The notes under the pieces were generated by a model that was given only the letters and a program-made list of their open reading frames with translations, did not search any database and had not been told where the DNA came from. Below, one piece after another: positions 1 to 7,182 of a stretch of 21,709 bases of DNA. The translations under genes were made by a program, and so were the position numbers. The stretch's first letter is position 1. Each line of letters starts with the position of its first letter. The stretch lies in assembly GCF_019414865.1 (NCBI RefSeq), contig NZ_DXLG01000015.1:1-21709 (forward strand). Direction: 5' to 3'. The stretch comes from Veillonella sp. Lineage in GTDB: Bacteria > Bacillota > Negativicutes > Veillonellales > Veillonellaceae.

Positions 1-634
1 TCATTTTTGTGTGGAAAATATTTTCTTGATATACGTTCACATCAATCATGTTGTACATGTTGCGAGTTTTTGCATTGATGTAGTTTTGGATAGAGTTGAT
101 ACGATGATCGATATAAATTTTCTTGCCAGATACGTCGCGCGTAAAGCCGCGTACATGGTAGTCCAATGTAAGGATATCGGAATCAAAGCTTTGAATCAAA
201 TAGTTAAGCGCTTTAAGAGGAGAAATCTGACCGCATGTAGATACTTCAATATCGGCACGGAATGTACTAATCCCTTTGTGCGGATGGCTTTCAGGGTAAG
301 TATGTACAGTAAGGTGAGATTTATCAAGATGCATGACTACATCTTCCTTTTCAATTTCCTCTTCAGAAATCAAAATCGTAACAGACGCACCTTGAGGGTC
401 GTAGTCTTGTTTCGCTATATTAAGGATGTTAGCACCAATAATATGGCTAACCTCTGTTAAGATAGCTGTTAAACGATCCGCATTGTATACTTCATCAATG
501 TACTGAATGTATTGTTTTTTCTCTTCTTCTGTACGAGTATAACAAATATCATAAATATTAAAACTCAATGTCTTTGTGAGATTATTAAAACCGTATAATT
601 TCATTTTAGGCTTTGCTTTAACTGGTGTATCCAT
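1..634 (-). CDS. speD: S-adenosylmethionine decarboxylase proenzyme (partial, C-terminus beyond left edge)
   Basis: The minus strand is open from an ATG at 634 to the left edge (about 211 codons; the E. coli enzyme has about 264, so some 50 residues are missing). SpeD decarboxylates S-adenosylmethionine to give the aminopropyl donor for spermidine synthesis. The translation carries the signature region HLDKSHLTVHTYPESHP (about residues 102-118). In this family the Lys-Ser bond (here K105-S106) is cleaved autocatalytically and the Ser becomes the pyruvoyl cofactor. Further on come STCGQISPLKALNYL, with the catalytic Cys, and VNVYQENIFHTKM, all very close to the enterobacterial class. The start MDTPVKAKPKMKLYGF is preceded by AAAGGG about 13 nt upstream, a rather long spacing; the ATG 10 nt further upstream is in another frame and soon meets a stop. 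No speE is visible; it may lie beyond the edge. Confidence 0.93.
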   Translation of the reverse strand, partial: MDTPVKAKPKMKLYGFNNLTKTLSFNIYDICYTRTEEEKKQYIQYIDEVYNADRLTAILTEVSHIIGANILNIAKQDYDPQGASVTILISEEEIEKEDVVMHLDKSHLTVHTYPESHPHKGISTFRADIEVSTCGQISPLKALNYLIQSFDSDILTLDYHVRGFTRDVSGKKIYIDHRINSIQNYINAKTRNMYNMIDVNVYQENIFHTKM

Positions 635-677
635 GATATGTCATAACCCTTTCCATGCATAGACTTACTATTTTTTT

Positions 678-712
678 GAAAGCTTTTCGAACCATTGAGG
701 TTCAAAGCTTTC
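678..712. other. Hairpin between the phosphoesterase gene and speD, without a U-tract
   Basis: GAAAGCTTTTCGAACC (678-693) pairs with GGTTCAAAGCTTTC (699-712), leaving a 2-nt bulge and a 5-nt loop. Read on the minus strand the stem is followed by seven As, not Ts; on the plus strand it is followed by ACCATATA. It is therefore not a canonical intrinsic terminator on either strand. It may be an RNA-stability or leader element upstream of speD. Confidence 0.5.
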
Positions 713-721
713 ACCATATAA

Positions 722-1219
722 CTAAACAATATCTTGTTTATACACAAACTCTACATCAAACTGTCCATTATCGTAGGTAACGATAGCAAATGTACCGCCT
801 GAGCGGTCACGAGCCAACGATATACTGCCCGGATTCACAAATACCGCATCACGAACTCGAACCTCACCATGATGATGACTATGACCGGACACGATGAGTC
901 GCGCCCCCATATCAGTGCCTAACTCAATCAGTTTTTGTATTCGATTATAATATGATACCTCATGACCATGAGTCATGTAAATATAGGTATCCTCTAGAGG
1001 AATCAACTGTTCTCGCGGTTCAAGAGGCTGTACACGGTCATTATTACCGCGCACTGCATATACAGGAATATCAGTATGTTCCTGCATATAGCGTGCATCA
1101 TCGCCATAATCACCAGCATGAAGCCACATATCAATTTCTTGGTCTGCTGTAGCCTCCAAGACAAGATCTATATCATCTAGATACCCATGGGTATCACTTA
1201 AAATACCAATTCGTTTCAT
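722..1219 (-). CDS. YfcE/MJ0936-family metallophosphoesterase (phosphodiesterase)
   Basis: A 165-residue protein, the usual length for this small two-metal phosphodiesterase family. Metal ligands are visible in order: D9 and H11 in GILSDTHG, D37 in HAGD, N60 in RGNND, H84/H86 in MTHGH, and H113/H115 in SGHSHHH, with NPGS at 129-132. Relatives hydrolyse artificial phosphodiesters and the cellular substrate is generally unknown. It is the third gene of rph-rdgB-yfcE, an order also found in Bacillus (rph-ysnA-ysnB), which suggests a link to nucleotide or RNA turnover. A 66-bp gap with a hairpin and a TATAAT box separates it from rdgB, so it may have an additional promoter. The ribosome site before ATG 1219 is weak (TTAGAGAAC). 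Confidence 0.9.
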   Translation of the reverse strand: MKRIGILSDTHGYLDDIDLVLEATADQEIDMWLHAGDYGDDARYMQEHTDIPVYAVRGNNDRVQPLEPREQLIPLEDTYIYMTHGHEVSYYNRIQKLIELGTDMGARLIVSGHSHHHGEVRVRDAVFVNPGSISLARDRSGGTFAIVTYDNGQFDVEFVYKQDIV

Positions 1220-1239
1220 TTTATAAGTTCTCTAATACT

Positions 1240-1245
1240 ATTATA
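1240..1245 (-). promoter_or_regulatory. Possible -10 box for the phosphoesterase gene
   Basis: TATAAT on the minus strand, 21 nt upstream of ATG 1219. No good -35 hexamer is found at 16-18 nt, so this is a weak internal-promoter candidate. Confidence 0.3.
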
Positions 1246-1259
1246 TTACATATTTATAT

Positions 1260-1278
1260 GAACTATACCATATAGTTC
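1260..1278. other. Small perfect hairpin between rdgB and the phosphoesterase gene
   Basis: GAACTATA (1260-1267), loop CCA, TATAGTTC (1271-1278): an 8-bp perfect inverted repeat just after the rdgB stop. No U-tract follows on the minus strand, so it is more likely an intercistronic processing or stability element, or a protein site near the -35 region of the internal promoter, than a terminator. Confidence 0.4.
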
Positions 1279-1285
1279 GAAAATA

Positions 1286-1861
1286 TTAAAGTTTGTTAAT
1301 TAATTTGCGTAAAGCACGGCCACGATGGCTGATGGTTTCCTTTTCTTCAATGCTAAGTTCTGCCATTGTCTTTTTAAATTCAGGTACATAAAAGTATGGA
1401 TCATAGCCAAAACCATTGTCCCCTTTTGGCTCATCTTGAACAAGTCCATCACAATAGCCTTCAGCTGTCACTTCACGGCCATCAGGATATACGAGTGCTA
1501 AGGCGCATACATAATGAGCTGTACGATCAGTTTTTCCTTGTAACTCGTGAATTAGTTTTTCGTTGTTAGCGTTATCATCACCATGATGGCCGGCATAACG
1601 CGCAGAATATACGCCTGGTGCCCCATTAAGAGCATCTACGGTGATGCCAGAGTCGTCCGCAAGGCATGGACGATTGGTAGCCTTCGCGTAGTAGCGCGCC
1701 TTTAAAAGCGCGTTCTCCATAAAGGTTGTACCTGTTTCCTCAGGTTCCTCAACGGTGATGACCTCTTTTACAGGTACACAGTCGATGGATAAATGGGAAA
1801 AAGCCTCGGAAAATTCACGAATTTTTCCTTTATTGCCTGTAGCTAAAACGATTTGTTCCAT
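1286..1861 (-). CDS. rdgB: RdgB/HAM1-family non-canonical purine NTP pyrophosphatase
   Basis: A 191-residue cytosolic house-cleaning enzyme that hydrolyses dITP, ITP and XTP to the monophosphate plus PPi, keeping deaminated purines out of DNA and RNA. Family motifs are all present: the T8-N10-K13 motif in LATGNKGK, LADDSGI (catalytic acidic pair D69/D70), SARYAG (86-91), GFGYDPYF and the C-terminal SHRGRAL. Its ATG lies one base after the rph stop codon, and its ribosome site GGAGGTG overlaps the last rph codons, so translation is probably coupled to rph. Confidence 0.96.
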   Translation of the reverse strand: MEQIVLATGNKGKIREFSEAFSHLSIDCVPVKEVITVEEPEETGTTFMENALLKARYYAKATNRPCLADDSGITVDALNGAPGVYSARYAGHHGDDNANNEKLIHELQGKTDRTAHYVCALALVYPDGREVTAEGYCDGLVQDEPKGDNGFGYDPYFYVPEFKKTMAELSIEEKETISHRGRALRKLINKL

Positions 1862-1862
1862 C

Positions 1863-2618
1863 TTACACCTCCGGAGCTGTAGGATATACCTTACCTACTT
1901 TATCTGCTGTTGTACCAAGTACTTCCCGTTGTTTTGCCATGAGCTCATCTGTAGCAGCCTCTGCTAAATCGAGTAATGCATTAAGCTCATCACGATTGAA
2001 CGTACCGTGTTCGCCTGTACCTTGTACCTCAACCATATTGCCAGAGCCTGTACGCACCACGTTCATGTCAACGATAGCAGCACTATCCTCTTCATAGCAA
2101 AGGTCTGTAATAGGCCCTTCTGGGCCAATACCTACGGAAATAGCAGCACAGAAATCGGTAATTGGGAATTTGCCAGCTCCGCCAAAGGTGAAATCCACCG
2201 CATCAACGAGGGCTACAAAAGCACCTGTAATAGATGCTGTACGCGTACCGCCATCGGCTTGAATTACATCACAGTCGATCGTAATAGAACGTTCACCTAA
2301 TGCTTCAAGGTCTACAACAGCACGTAATGCGCGACCGATAAGGCGTTGAATTTCTACAGTACGGCCCGTTTGTTTACCCTTTGCAGCTTCACGGCTTACG
2401 CGAGTTTGCGTAGAACGTGGCAACAAGGAGTATTCCGCAGTTACCCAGCCTCGGCCAGAACCTTTGAGCCAGCGTGGCACAGAATCCTCAACAGTAGCCG
2501 TACAGATAACCTTTGTCTTGCCGCACTCAATGAGTACAGAACCTTCTGCATACTCTGTAAAATTCCGTGTTATTTTAATAGGTCGCAATTGACCTGCTGT
2601 TCTATTATCGCTGCGCAT
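1863..2618 (-). CDS. rph: Ribonuclease PH
   Basis: A 251-residue phosphorolytic 3'-5' exoribonuclease that trims tRNA 3' tails using phosphate; members form hexameric rings. The sequence begins MRSDNRTAGQLRPI and carries the characteristic SGRGWVTAEYSLLPRST, GRTVEIQRLIGRALR and CDVIQADGGTRTASITGAF (phosphate-binding and catalytic region). Length and N-terminus are typical, so it appears intact, unlike the truncated rph of E. coli K-12. The ATG has the ribosome site GGTGAGG 5 nt upstream. It is the first gene of the rph-rdgB-phosphoesterase unit and follows an extended -10 promoter and a 5' leader hairpin. Confidence 0.97.
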   Translation of the reverse strand: MRSDNRTAGQLRPIKITRNFTEYAEGSVLIECGKTKVICTATVEDSVPRWLKGSGRGWVTAEYSLLPRSTQTRVSREAAKGKQTGRTVEIQRLIGRALRAVVDLEALGERSITIDCDVIQADGGTRTASITGAFVALVDAVDFTFGGAGKFPITDFCAAISVGIGPEGPITDLCYEEDSAAIVDMNVVRTGSGNMVEVQGTGEHGTFNRDELNALLDLAEAATDELMAKQREVLGTTADKVGKVYPTAPEV

Positions 2619-2650
2619 AGGAACCTCACCATTCTAAATCTAAACATTAG

Positions 2651-2675
2651 AACGCCCCTTACACAAAGGGGCGTT
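2651..2675. other. Perfect hairpin at the predicted 5' end of the rph transcript
   Basis: AACGCCCCTT (2651-2660), loop ACACA, AAGGGGCGTT (2666-2675): a 10-bp GC-rich perfect stem. On the minus strand it begins 3-4 nt after the predicted transcription start and is not followed by a U-tract, so it looks like a 5' leader structure. On the plus strand it is followed by ATCTTTTCC and could act as a weak terminator, but no plus-strand gene precedes it. Confidence 0.7.
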
Positions 2676-2685
2676 ATCTTTTCCT

Positions 2686-2694
2686 ATTATATCA
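2686..2694 (-). promoter_or_regulatory. Extended -10 promoter of the rph operon
   Basis: The minus strand reads TGATATAAT: a consensus TATAAT (2686-2691) preceded by TGn (2692-2694). No convincing -35 is found, which is usual for extended -10 promoters. The predicted start is near 2679, about 60 nt upstream of rph. Confidence 0.65.
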
Positions 2695-2792
2695 CAATTT
2701 AACTATTTTTTATCACTACGAATCAGATTATAGTTACCAATTCTAACACAATATGGTTCATTACCAGGAGTCACAACTTTGAGAATCTACCA

Positions 2793-4205
2793 CTATACCT
2801 CGCATTGTCCATCACCAAGTGGATCTACCACAACATAACGACTTGCACCGCCTTCTGCTTTAGCCCGTTTGGCCTCTGTAATGGCATCTTGACGAGTCCC
2901 CTCATCGGCTTGCCAAGGAATGAACATGGCATAAACACTTTGTGGCCCATAGGGTCCATATTGACCATGTGAAAGTACGCTATGCCATCCAACTTTATTT
3001 TCGTACATGCGCACCTTTTCAAGGCGTTCCTCTTGTACACCTGTTTCATCATAGTACACATTGTAGCGGTTCGACCATATATCACCTACACCGGTGCGTT
3101 CCTCTTCGGCCATCTTATAACGGTTAGCCCATTGCACCTTCCACTTAGCGATAAGGTCATCAATATAAGCGGTTACATTTTGGCTTTGCTTATATTTAAC
3201 AGGGTCAAAGGCAGGTTCAACGACCCTACTGTAATCAAGGCCTGCCATAGATAAAATGATACCAGTATTTACATATGGCAATGCTTCTTGTACAGAGTAA
3301 CCACCTTCTAAGACAGCTATATCTGCTTGCAATAAATCTACAAGCTCGGCATAGCCTTTTGCGGTTACCTGCATATTAGCCAATGGATCGCTAAAGTGAT
3401 TATCTTGCCCTGCAGAATTAATAACAATATGTGGATTGAAGTCTTCTAGGATTGGCAATACTAACTCACGCATAACCTTCATCAAGCCTTCGTCACCAGT
3501 CCCAGGTGGCAATGGAATATCTATATTTCCACCAATAGCCTGTGGGCCACCGAATTCATCCATAAAGCCTGTGCCAGGATATAAGGTCCGTCCATCTTGG
3601 TGAAAACTAATGTATAGTGTATCTGGATCATGGTAGAACACATCTTGAGAGCCATCACCATGATGTACGTCTGTATCCACTACAGCAACCCGTTTAATAC
3701 CATAGGTTTGACGCATATGTTGAATCATGACAGCTTCAATGTTAATGGTACAGAAACCACGAATACCATGAACCATGGCCATCGCATGATGCCCTGGCGG
3801 TCTTACTAAGGCAAAAGCGCGATCTACTTCACCACGCATAACCGCATCAGCAGCGGCAATAGCACCACCTGCAGATACACGATGTGCTTCCGTTACCCAG
3901 GACTCTAAATCAGGAGCGCCCACATGAACGCGCTCTATGGTATCCCAATCGGCCACGATAGGATTATATTCCACAATATTAGGTATATCTAATAAGCCTT
4001 CCTCAACGATTTGATCACGCGTATACAGCAATCGCTCTTGTCGTTCTGGATGGGTTTCAGAAATCTTCCAGTCAAAAGCAGGGAAAAATACAAGCCCTAA
4101 ACTATGATTTGATGTATTTATGTCAGTATTTAACTTATTATGTACATTTTTATGGGTACTAATAAGTCCATGACGCTCACGATAGGATAAGCCTTTATTC
4201 CACAT
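2793..4205 (-). CDS. Histone deacetylase-fold zinc amidohydrolase
   Basis: A 470-residue protein of the arginase/deacetylase superfamily. The catalytic set is complete: RPPGHH (H139/H140), VVDTDVHHGDG (zinc ligands D179 and H181), SAGQD (third ligand D268), and GGY with the transition-state Tyr303. Bacterial members deacetylate acetylpolyamines, acetoin-related or other acyl-amide substrates; the substrate here cannot be read from sequence. The catalytic domain starts near residue 36 (LGLVFFPAFDW) after a polar N-terminal extension. About 140 residues follow the core (roughly 325-470), longer than a minimal HDAC and without a domain I recognise. The ATG overlaps the 3' end of the upstream hydantoinase-family gene by 11 nt, with ribosome site GGGGGTG, so the two are co-translated and probably act together. 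speD lies a few kb away, which makes a polyamine substrate conceivable but unproven. Confidence 0.85.
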   Translation of the reverse strand: MWNKGLSYRERHGLISTHKNVHNKLNTDINTSNHSLGLVFFPAFDWKISETHPERQERLLYTRDQIVEEGLLDIPNIVEYNPIVADWDTIERVHVGAPDLESWVTEAHRVSAGGAIAAADAVMRGEVDRAFALVRPPGHHAMAMVHGIRGFCTINIEAVMIQHMRQTYGIKRVAVVDTDVHHGDGSQDVFYHDPDTLYISFHQDGRTLYPGTGFMDEFGGPQAIGGNIDIPLPPGTGDEGLMKVMRELVLPILEDFNPHIVINSAGQDNHFSDPLANMQVTAKGYAELVDLLQADIAVLEGGYSVQEALPYVNTGIILSMAGLDYSRVVEPAFDPVKYKQSQNVTAYIDDLIAKWKVQWANRYKMAEEERTGVGDIWSNRYNVYYDETGVQEERLEKVRMYENKVGWHSVLSHGQYGPYGPQSVYAMFIPWQADEGTRQDAITEAKRAKAEGGASRYVVVDPLGDGQCEV

Positions 4206-5904
4206 ACTGTTTCACCCCCGCTGCTAATTGTACTTTTACATTGATTAATCGTTCCATCGATTGCCAGCCCTCAACAACAGGGAAATCTTCTATACTAATA
4301 ACCTCTATATCTTGGTCCTTACCAAGACCTAAACGCAATGCTTCTTCACTGAGAGCTTCTTTAGCTCGTTCCACCACTTGTTCTACTCGCTTCAACGTAC
4401 AGGTTTGTTGTTTAATCCCTAGTTCAGGAATGACGAGTAAGCGTCGTTTTGTATCAACATGAACAGTGAGTTCGATGGTCGATAATGCTAATGCTGCTCC
4501 GATAGCATTCGCCACCGCCGCATTTTCTGGTATGGTAATAGGCAAATCCATATATTTACCTATGCTAGGTCCAAGGCTTGGTGCCGTTCCACCTACTACC
4601 ACGATTTGAGCCGGTACAAATACATCGGGGTTCACAATATCCGCTACTACATAGATAGGCCGTTTATTTTCTGCCCTTACCACCTCATCTATGCCATGCT
4701 GAATTGTTTGTAACGCCTTATTTACGATTGATTGAGCAACGTTAGAAGCAGTTACATTCTCTCCTAATTGTTGTTGAGTCTGAGCTGTATCTCCATTTGT
4801 ACTATCATTTAGTCTATTAGCCAATACCTCCATAGCTTGTTCAGCTAATCCAACCTCACCATAGCTCGCATAACCTAGTACGATGAGAGCATCTCCTAAT
4901 GTAGGTTCCACACCACCTAAAGCTACCGATGGGCCCACCCGTTCAGGTCCTACCGTGATTTCTCCATCTACAATGCGAACTACGGACTCACCGCCGATAC
5001 CAACAGAGGTAACGGCAAAGGAGCGTACCGCACTTGGGTATTCACGAATAGATACACCACTTTTAGTCATCAACGGTCTGCCTTGTTTCCACAAAGAAAT
5101 ATCTGTAGTGGTACCGCCAATATCTAAAGCAACTGTATGTTCATTCCCAATAGCTCCAAGAGCAGATAAGCCCAGTACGGTTGCCGCAGGTCCTGTAAAA
5201 GCGGTCTCTACTGGTCTACTCACCATATGTTCCATAGGTAAAGAACCTCCATCGGCCTTTAATATATGAAGTGGAGCCTTAATGTTTCGCACGCTTAACG
5301 CATCTTCTACATTCTTCTTAAATACTGTAAATACAGGTGTTACAGCGCTATTAAAATATGCACTAATAGTGCGACGTGGAAAATTCAAAGAGCCGCTTAA
5401 TAGACTGCCATTAGAGATAGTATTATATCTATCTTTCAATGCTTCTGTTATAGATAATTCTTCTTGAGGATTCCGTACCCCAAATTTTGCAGATACAGCA
5501 GCCAAATCTGTGCCACTGCGAGATTGTACCATTTCGGCTATATCTCGAACTGCATTTGTAGGTGTACGTTCCACCACAATACCTCTATGATCAGTATAAC
5601 CTTGAAGATATATAGGGCTTACAGGGAATATATCGTCCACATTTCGGCCAGGTCCCGTTACTACAAACAGGTCTACCACTTGCTCTTTCTCTTCCACGAT
5701 GGTGTTTGTTACCACAGTAGTAGACAGCGTAACTTGATCAATATTTAAAGTATCACAATGTTGGAGAATTGCATCAAGGGCCTCGCCTATACCTTGCATT
5801 AAATTATCTTTGGTAGTCCGTCTTTTAGCAGATGCTACTACACGATGGCCATCGATGATGACCGCATCTGTAAAAGTACCACCTACGTCTAAACCTAATA
5901 ACAT
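4195..5904 (-). CDS. Hydantoinase/oxoprolinase (HyuA-type) family protein
   Basis: A 569-residue protein with the ASKHA-type ATPase architecture of HyuA and 5-oxoprolinase alpha parts. The N-terminal domain opens with GLDVGGTFTDAVI (phosphate-binding loop) and has TTVVTNTIVEEKEQ. The second domain carries FTGPAATVLG and ALDIGGTTTDISLW (about residues 265-280). Family members use ATP to open cyclic amides (hydantoins, 5-oxoproline). It is shorter than typical HyuA (about 690 residues), and no HyuB partner is adjacent; the partner encoded here is the HDAC-fold amidohydrolase instead. The start is well supported by AGGAGGT 4 nt before ATG 5904. A strong terminator ends only about 20 nt upstream, so expression needs read-through or a promoter inside the preceding gene. 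The true substrate is unknown. Confidence 0.85.
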   Translation of the reverse strand: MLLGLDVGGTFTDAVIIDGHRVVASAKRRTTKDNLMQGIGEALDAILQHCDTLNIDQVTLSTTVVTNTIVEEKEQVVDLFVVTGPGRNVDDIFPVSPIYLQGYTDHRGIVVERTPTNAVRDIAEMVQSRSGTDLAAVSAKFGVRNPQEELSITEALKDRYNTISNGSLLSGSLNFPRRTISAYFNSAVTPVFTVFKKNVEDALSVRNIKAPLHILKADGGSLPMEHMVSRPVETAFTGPAATVLGLSALGAIGNEHTVALDIGGTTTDISLWKQGRPLMTKSGVSIREYPSAVRSFAVTSVGIGGESVVRIVDGEITVGPERVGPSVALGGVEPTLGDALIVLGYASYGEVGLAEQAMEVLANRLNDSTNGDTAQTQQQLGENVTASNVAQSIVNKALQTIQHGIDEVVRAENKRPIYVVADIVNPDVFVPAQIVVVGGTAPSLGPSIGKYMDLPITIPENAAVANAIGAALALSTIELTVHVDTKRRLLVIPELGIKQQTCTLKRVEQVVERAKEALSEEALRLGLGKDQDIEVISIEDFPVVEGWQSMERLINVKVQLAAGVKQYVE

Positions 5905-5923
5905 ACGACCTCCTAATTAGTAT

Positions 5924-5961
5924 AAAAAAAGCTGTACCCATCTCTATGTGATGAGTACAGC
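5924..5961 (-). terminator. Intrinsic terminator after the CofE-like gene, just before the HyuA-type gene
   Basis: GCTGTACCCATC (5931-5942) pairs with GATGAGTACAGC (5950-5961) over 12 bp with one wobble and a 7-nt loop. On the minus strand it is followed by seven Ts (5930-5924). It starts 6 nt after the stop of the CofE-like gene and ends about 20 nt before the HyuA-type start codon. Confidence 0.9.
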
Positions 5962-5967
5962 CTTCTG

Positions 5968-6618
5968 TTATTTACCAGATACAGATGCGTAATTTTTAAT
6001 GATAACAATCGGAGTCATTTGGCTATCATTACCAAATGGATTGTCAATCAACAATTGTGCAATTTTATTACCGTCAATGCCACGGCTTGTACCTAACACA
6101 GCGGAACGTTTCAAGTCATTAACGTCAGCTACAACAGCGCCATAACAGCCTGTGCGAGATACGATTTTCTCAGCTACTTTATCTGGATCCTTTGGACCAA
6201 ATACGATGTGCTTGTCAAATGGAGGCATTGTACCAGTTACATCATCTGTTAAAGATGCTGCACGAGCAATTGCATAGAATACACCTGGTTTGCGGAAAAT
6301 CTTAGCAATAGCGCCTAAAATAAAGGCACCCAATACTTTCCATTTACCATCTAGATTCATAGCGGATTGCATGCCATAAATGGATGCCATAGATCCATCT
6401 GGATGGATAAAACGATTGATTAAACGAGCTTGCCAGCAAACATTTAACTCTTCAGGACGTGTAAAACGACCTTGTGTAATAGCTACTACAGATTCAGCTA
6501 CACATACGATATCTTCAGGTCCAATATTATGACCGCCAAATTCAACGATAGCATCCACGATGTCATCATTATCTGTAAGAATACGTGTTGGCACACATAC
6601 TAACTCTAATTCTGCCAT
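5968..6618 (-). CDS. CofE-like (F420-0:gamma-glutamyl ligase family) protein
   Basis: A 216-residue protein resembling the F420-0:gamma-glutamyl ligase (CofE) fold. Features seen: DDIVDAIVEF near the N-terminus, IGPEDIVCVAESVVAITQGR (about 32-51), DDVTGTMPPFDKHIVFGP (about 125-142), an ADVND motif and DNPFGNDSQMTPIVII near the end. CofE adds glutamates by gamma linkage to F420-0, but most Firmicutes of this type do not make F420. I therefore infer only a GTP- or ATP-dependent amide (gamma-glutamyl) ligase on an unknown acceptor. It follows the membrane-anchored 179-residue protein with a 12-nt gap and ribosome site AAGGAGG, and ends at a strong terminator. Family membership is fairly sure; substrate is not. 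Confidence 0.75.
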   Translation of the reverse strand: MAELELVCVPTRILTDNDDIVDAIVEFGGHNIGPEDIVCVAESVVAITQGRFTRPEELNVCWQARLINRFIHPDGSMASIYGMQSAMNLDGKWKVLGAFILGAIAKIFRKPGVFYAIARAASLTDDVTGTMPPFDKHIVFGPKDPDKVAEKIVSRTGCYGAVVADVNDLKRSAVLGTSRGIDGNKIAQLLIDNPFGNDSQMTPIVIIKNYASVSGK

Positions 6619-6630
6619 TGTTATGCCTCC

Positions 6631-7170
6631 TTATTGAACCAATGCTGCTTGCACTTCTTCAGCAGTCAAACGAATACGTTGTTTATCGATATGATAATCT
6701 GTACGACCTACGATTTGGTAGTAAATATCGATGTCCATATAAGGGAAGCCCTTAATATCTTCACGAATATTCCCATTTTTACCTGTTAAGGTAACGAATA
6801 CACGAATAGTACCGCCTTTACGAGGTTTGATAATAACAGCTTCAAAATAGCCATCATGACGAGGACGATTAATGTCCATAGCCCATGCATCTACTTTCAC
6901 AGCATCAAAATGTTCCTCTGGCAACAATGGACGTGGGAATAAGTCCATAATTGTACCAAGTTGACGTCCTTTATTCACAAATGGAATATCACAGAACAAG
7001 GTAATAGATTCAAAATTACGGTCAGATACTTGGAAGTTTGTCGCACGTTTTGGCAATAAAATAACCTTTTCATTACCTTGTTTCAATACGAACAAACGGA
7101 ATAATAAATACAAAGCTGCAATAGCTACAATAATAGCTATTACTACACTTAGGATGTTATAAAACCACAT
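6631..7170 (-). CDS. Membrane-anchored protein of unknown function (179 aa)
   Basis: I do not recognise this family. One hydrophobic segment (about residues 5-28, NILSVVIAIIVAIAALYLLFRLFVL) is followed at once by basic residues, so it is probably a single N-terminal anchor with the remaining 150 residues cytoplasmic. The soluble part is rich in beta-type sequence, with charged stretches such as INRPRHDGYFEAVIIKPRKGGTIRVFVTLTG written here in part only as GYFEAVIIKPRKGGTIRVFV, and has no cysteine pair or obvious catalytic motif. It sits between murI and the CofE-like gene with 12-nt gaps on both sides, so it belongs to that operon and may help place one of those enzymes at the membrane. That role is inference from position only. 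Confidence 0.75.
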   Translation of the reverse strand: MWFYNILSVVIAIIVAIAALYLLFRLFVLKQGNEKVILLPKRATNFQVSDRNFESITLFCDIPFVNKGRQLGTIMDLFPRPLLPEEHFDAVKVDAWAMDINRPRHDGYFEAVIIKPRKGGTIRVFVTLTGKNGNIREDIKGFPYMDIDIYYQIVGRTDYHIDKQRIRLTAEEVQAALVQ

Positions 7171-7182
7171 AGGGCATCTCCT

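Noticed and set aside
11..460. Open frame on the plus strand at the left edge
   Set aside because: It is antisense to speD, whose motifs are unmistakable; the plus-strand translation has no recognisable features.
4241..5748. Several plus-strand open frames over the HyuA-type gene
   Set aside because: They are shadows of the minus-strand gene, without ribosome sites or recognisable protein features.
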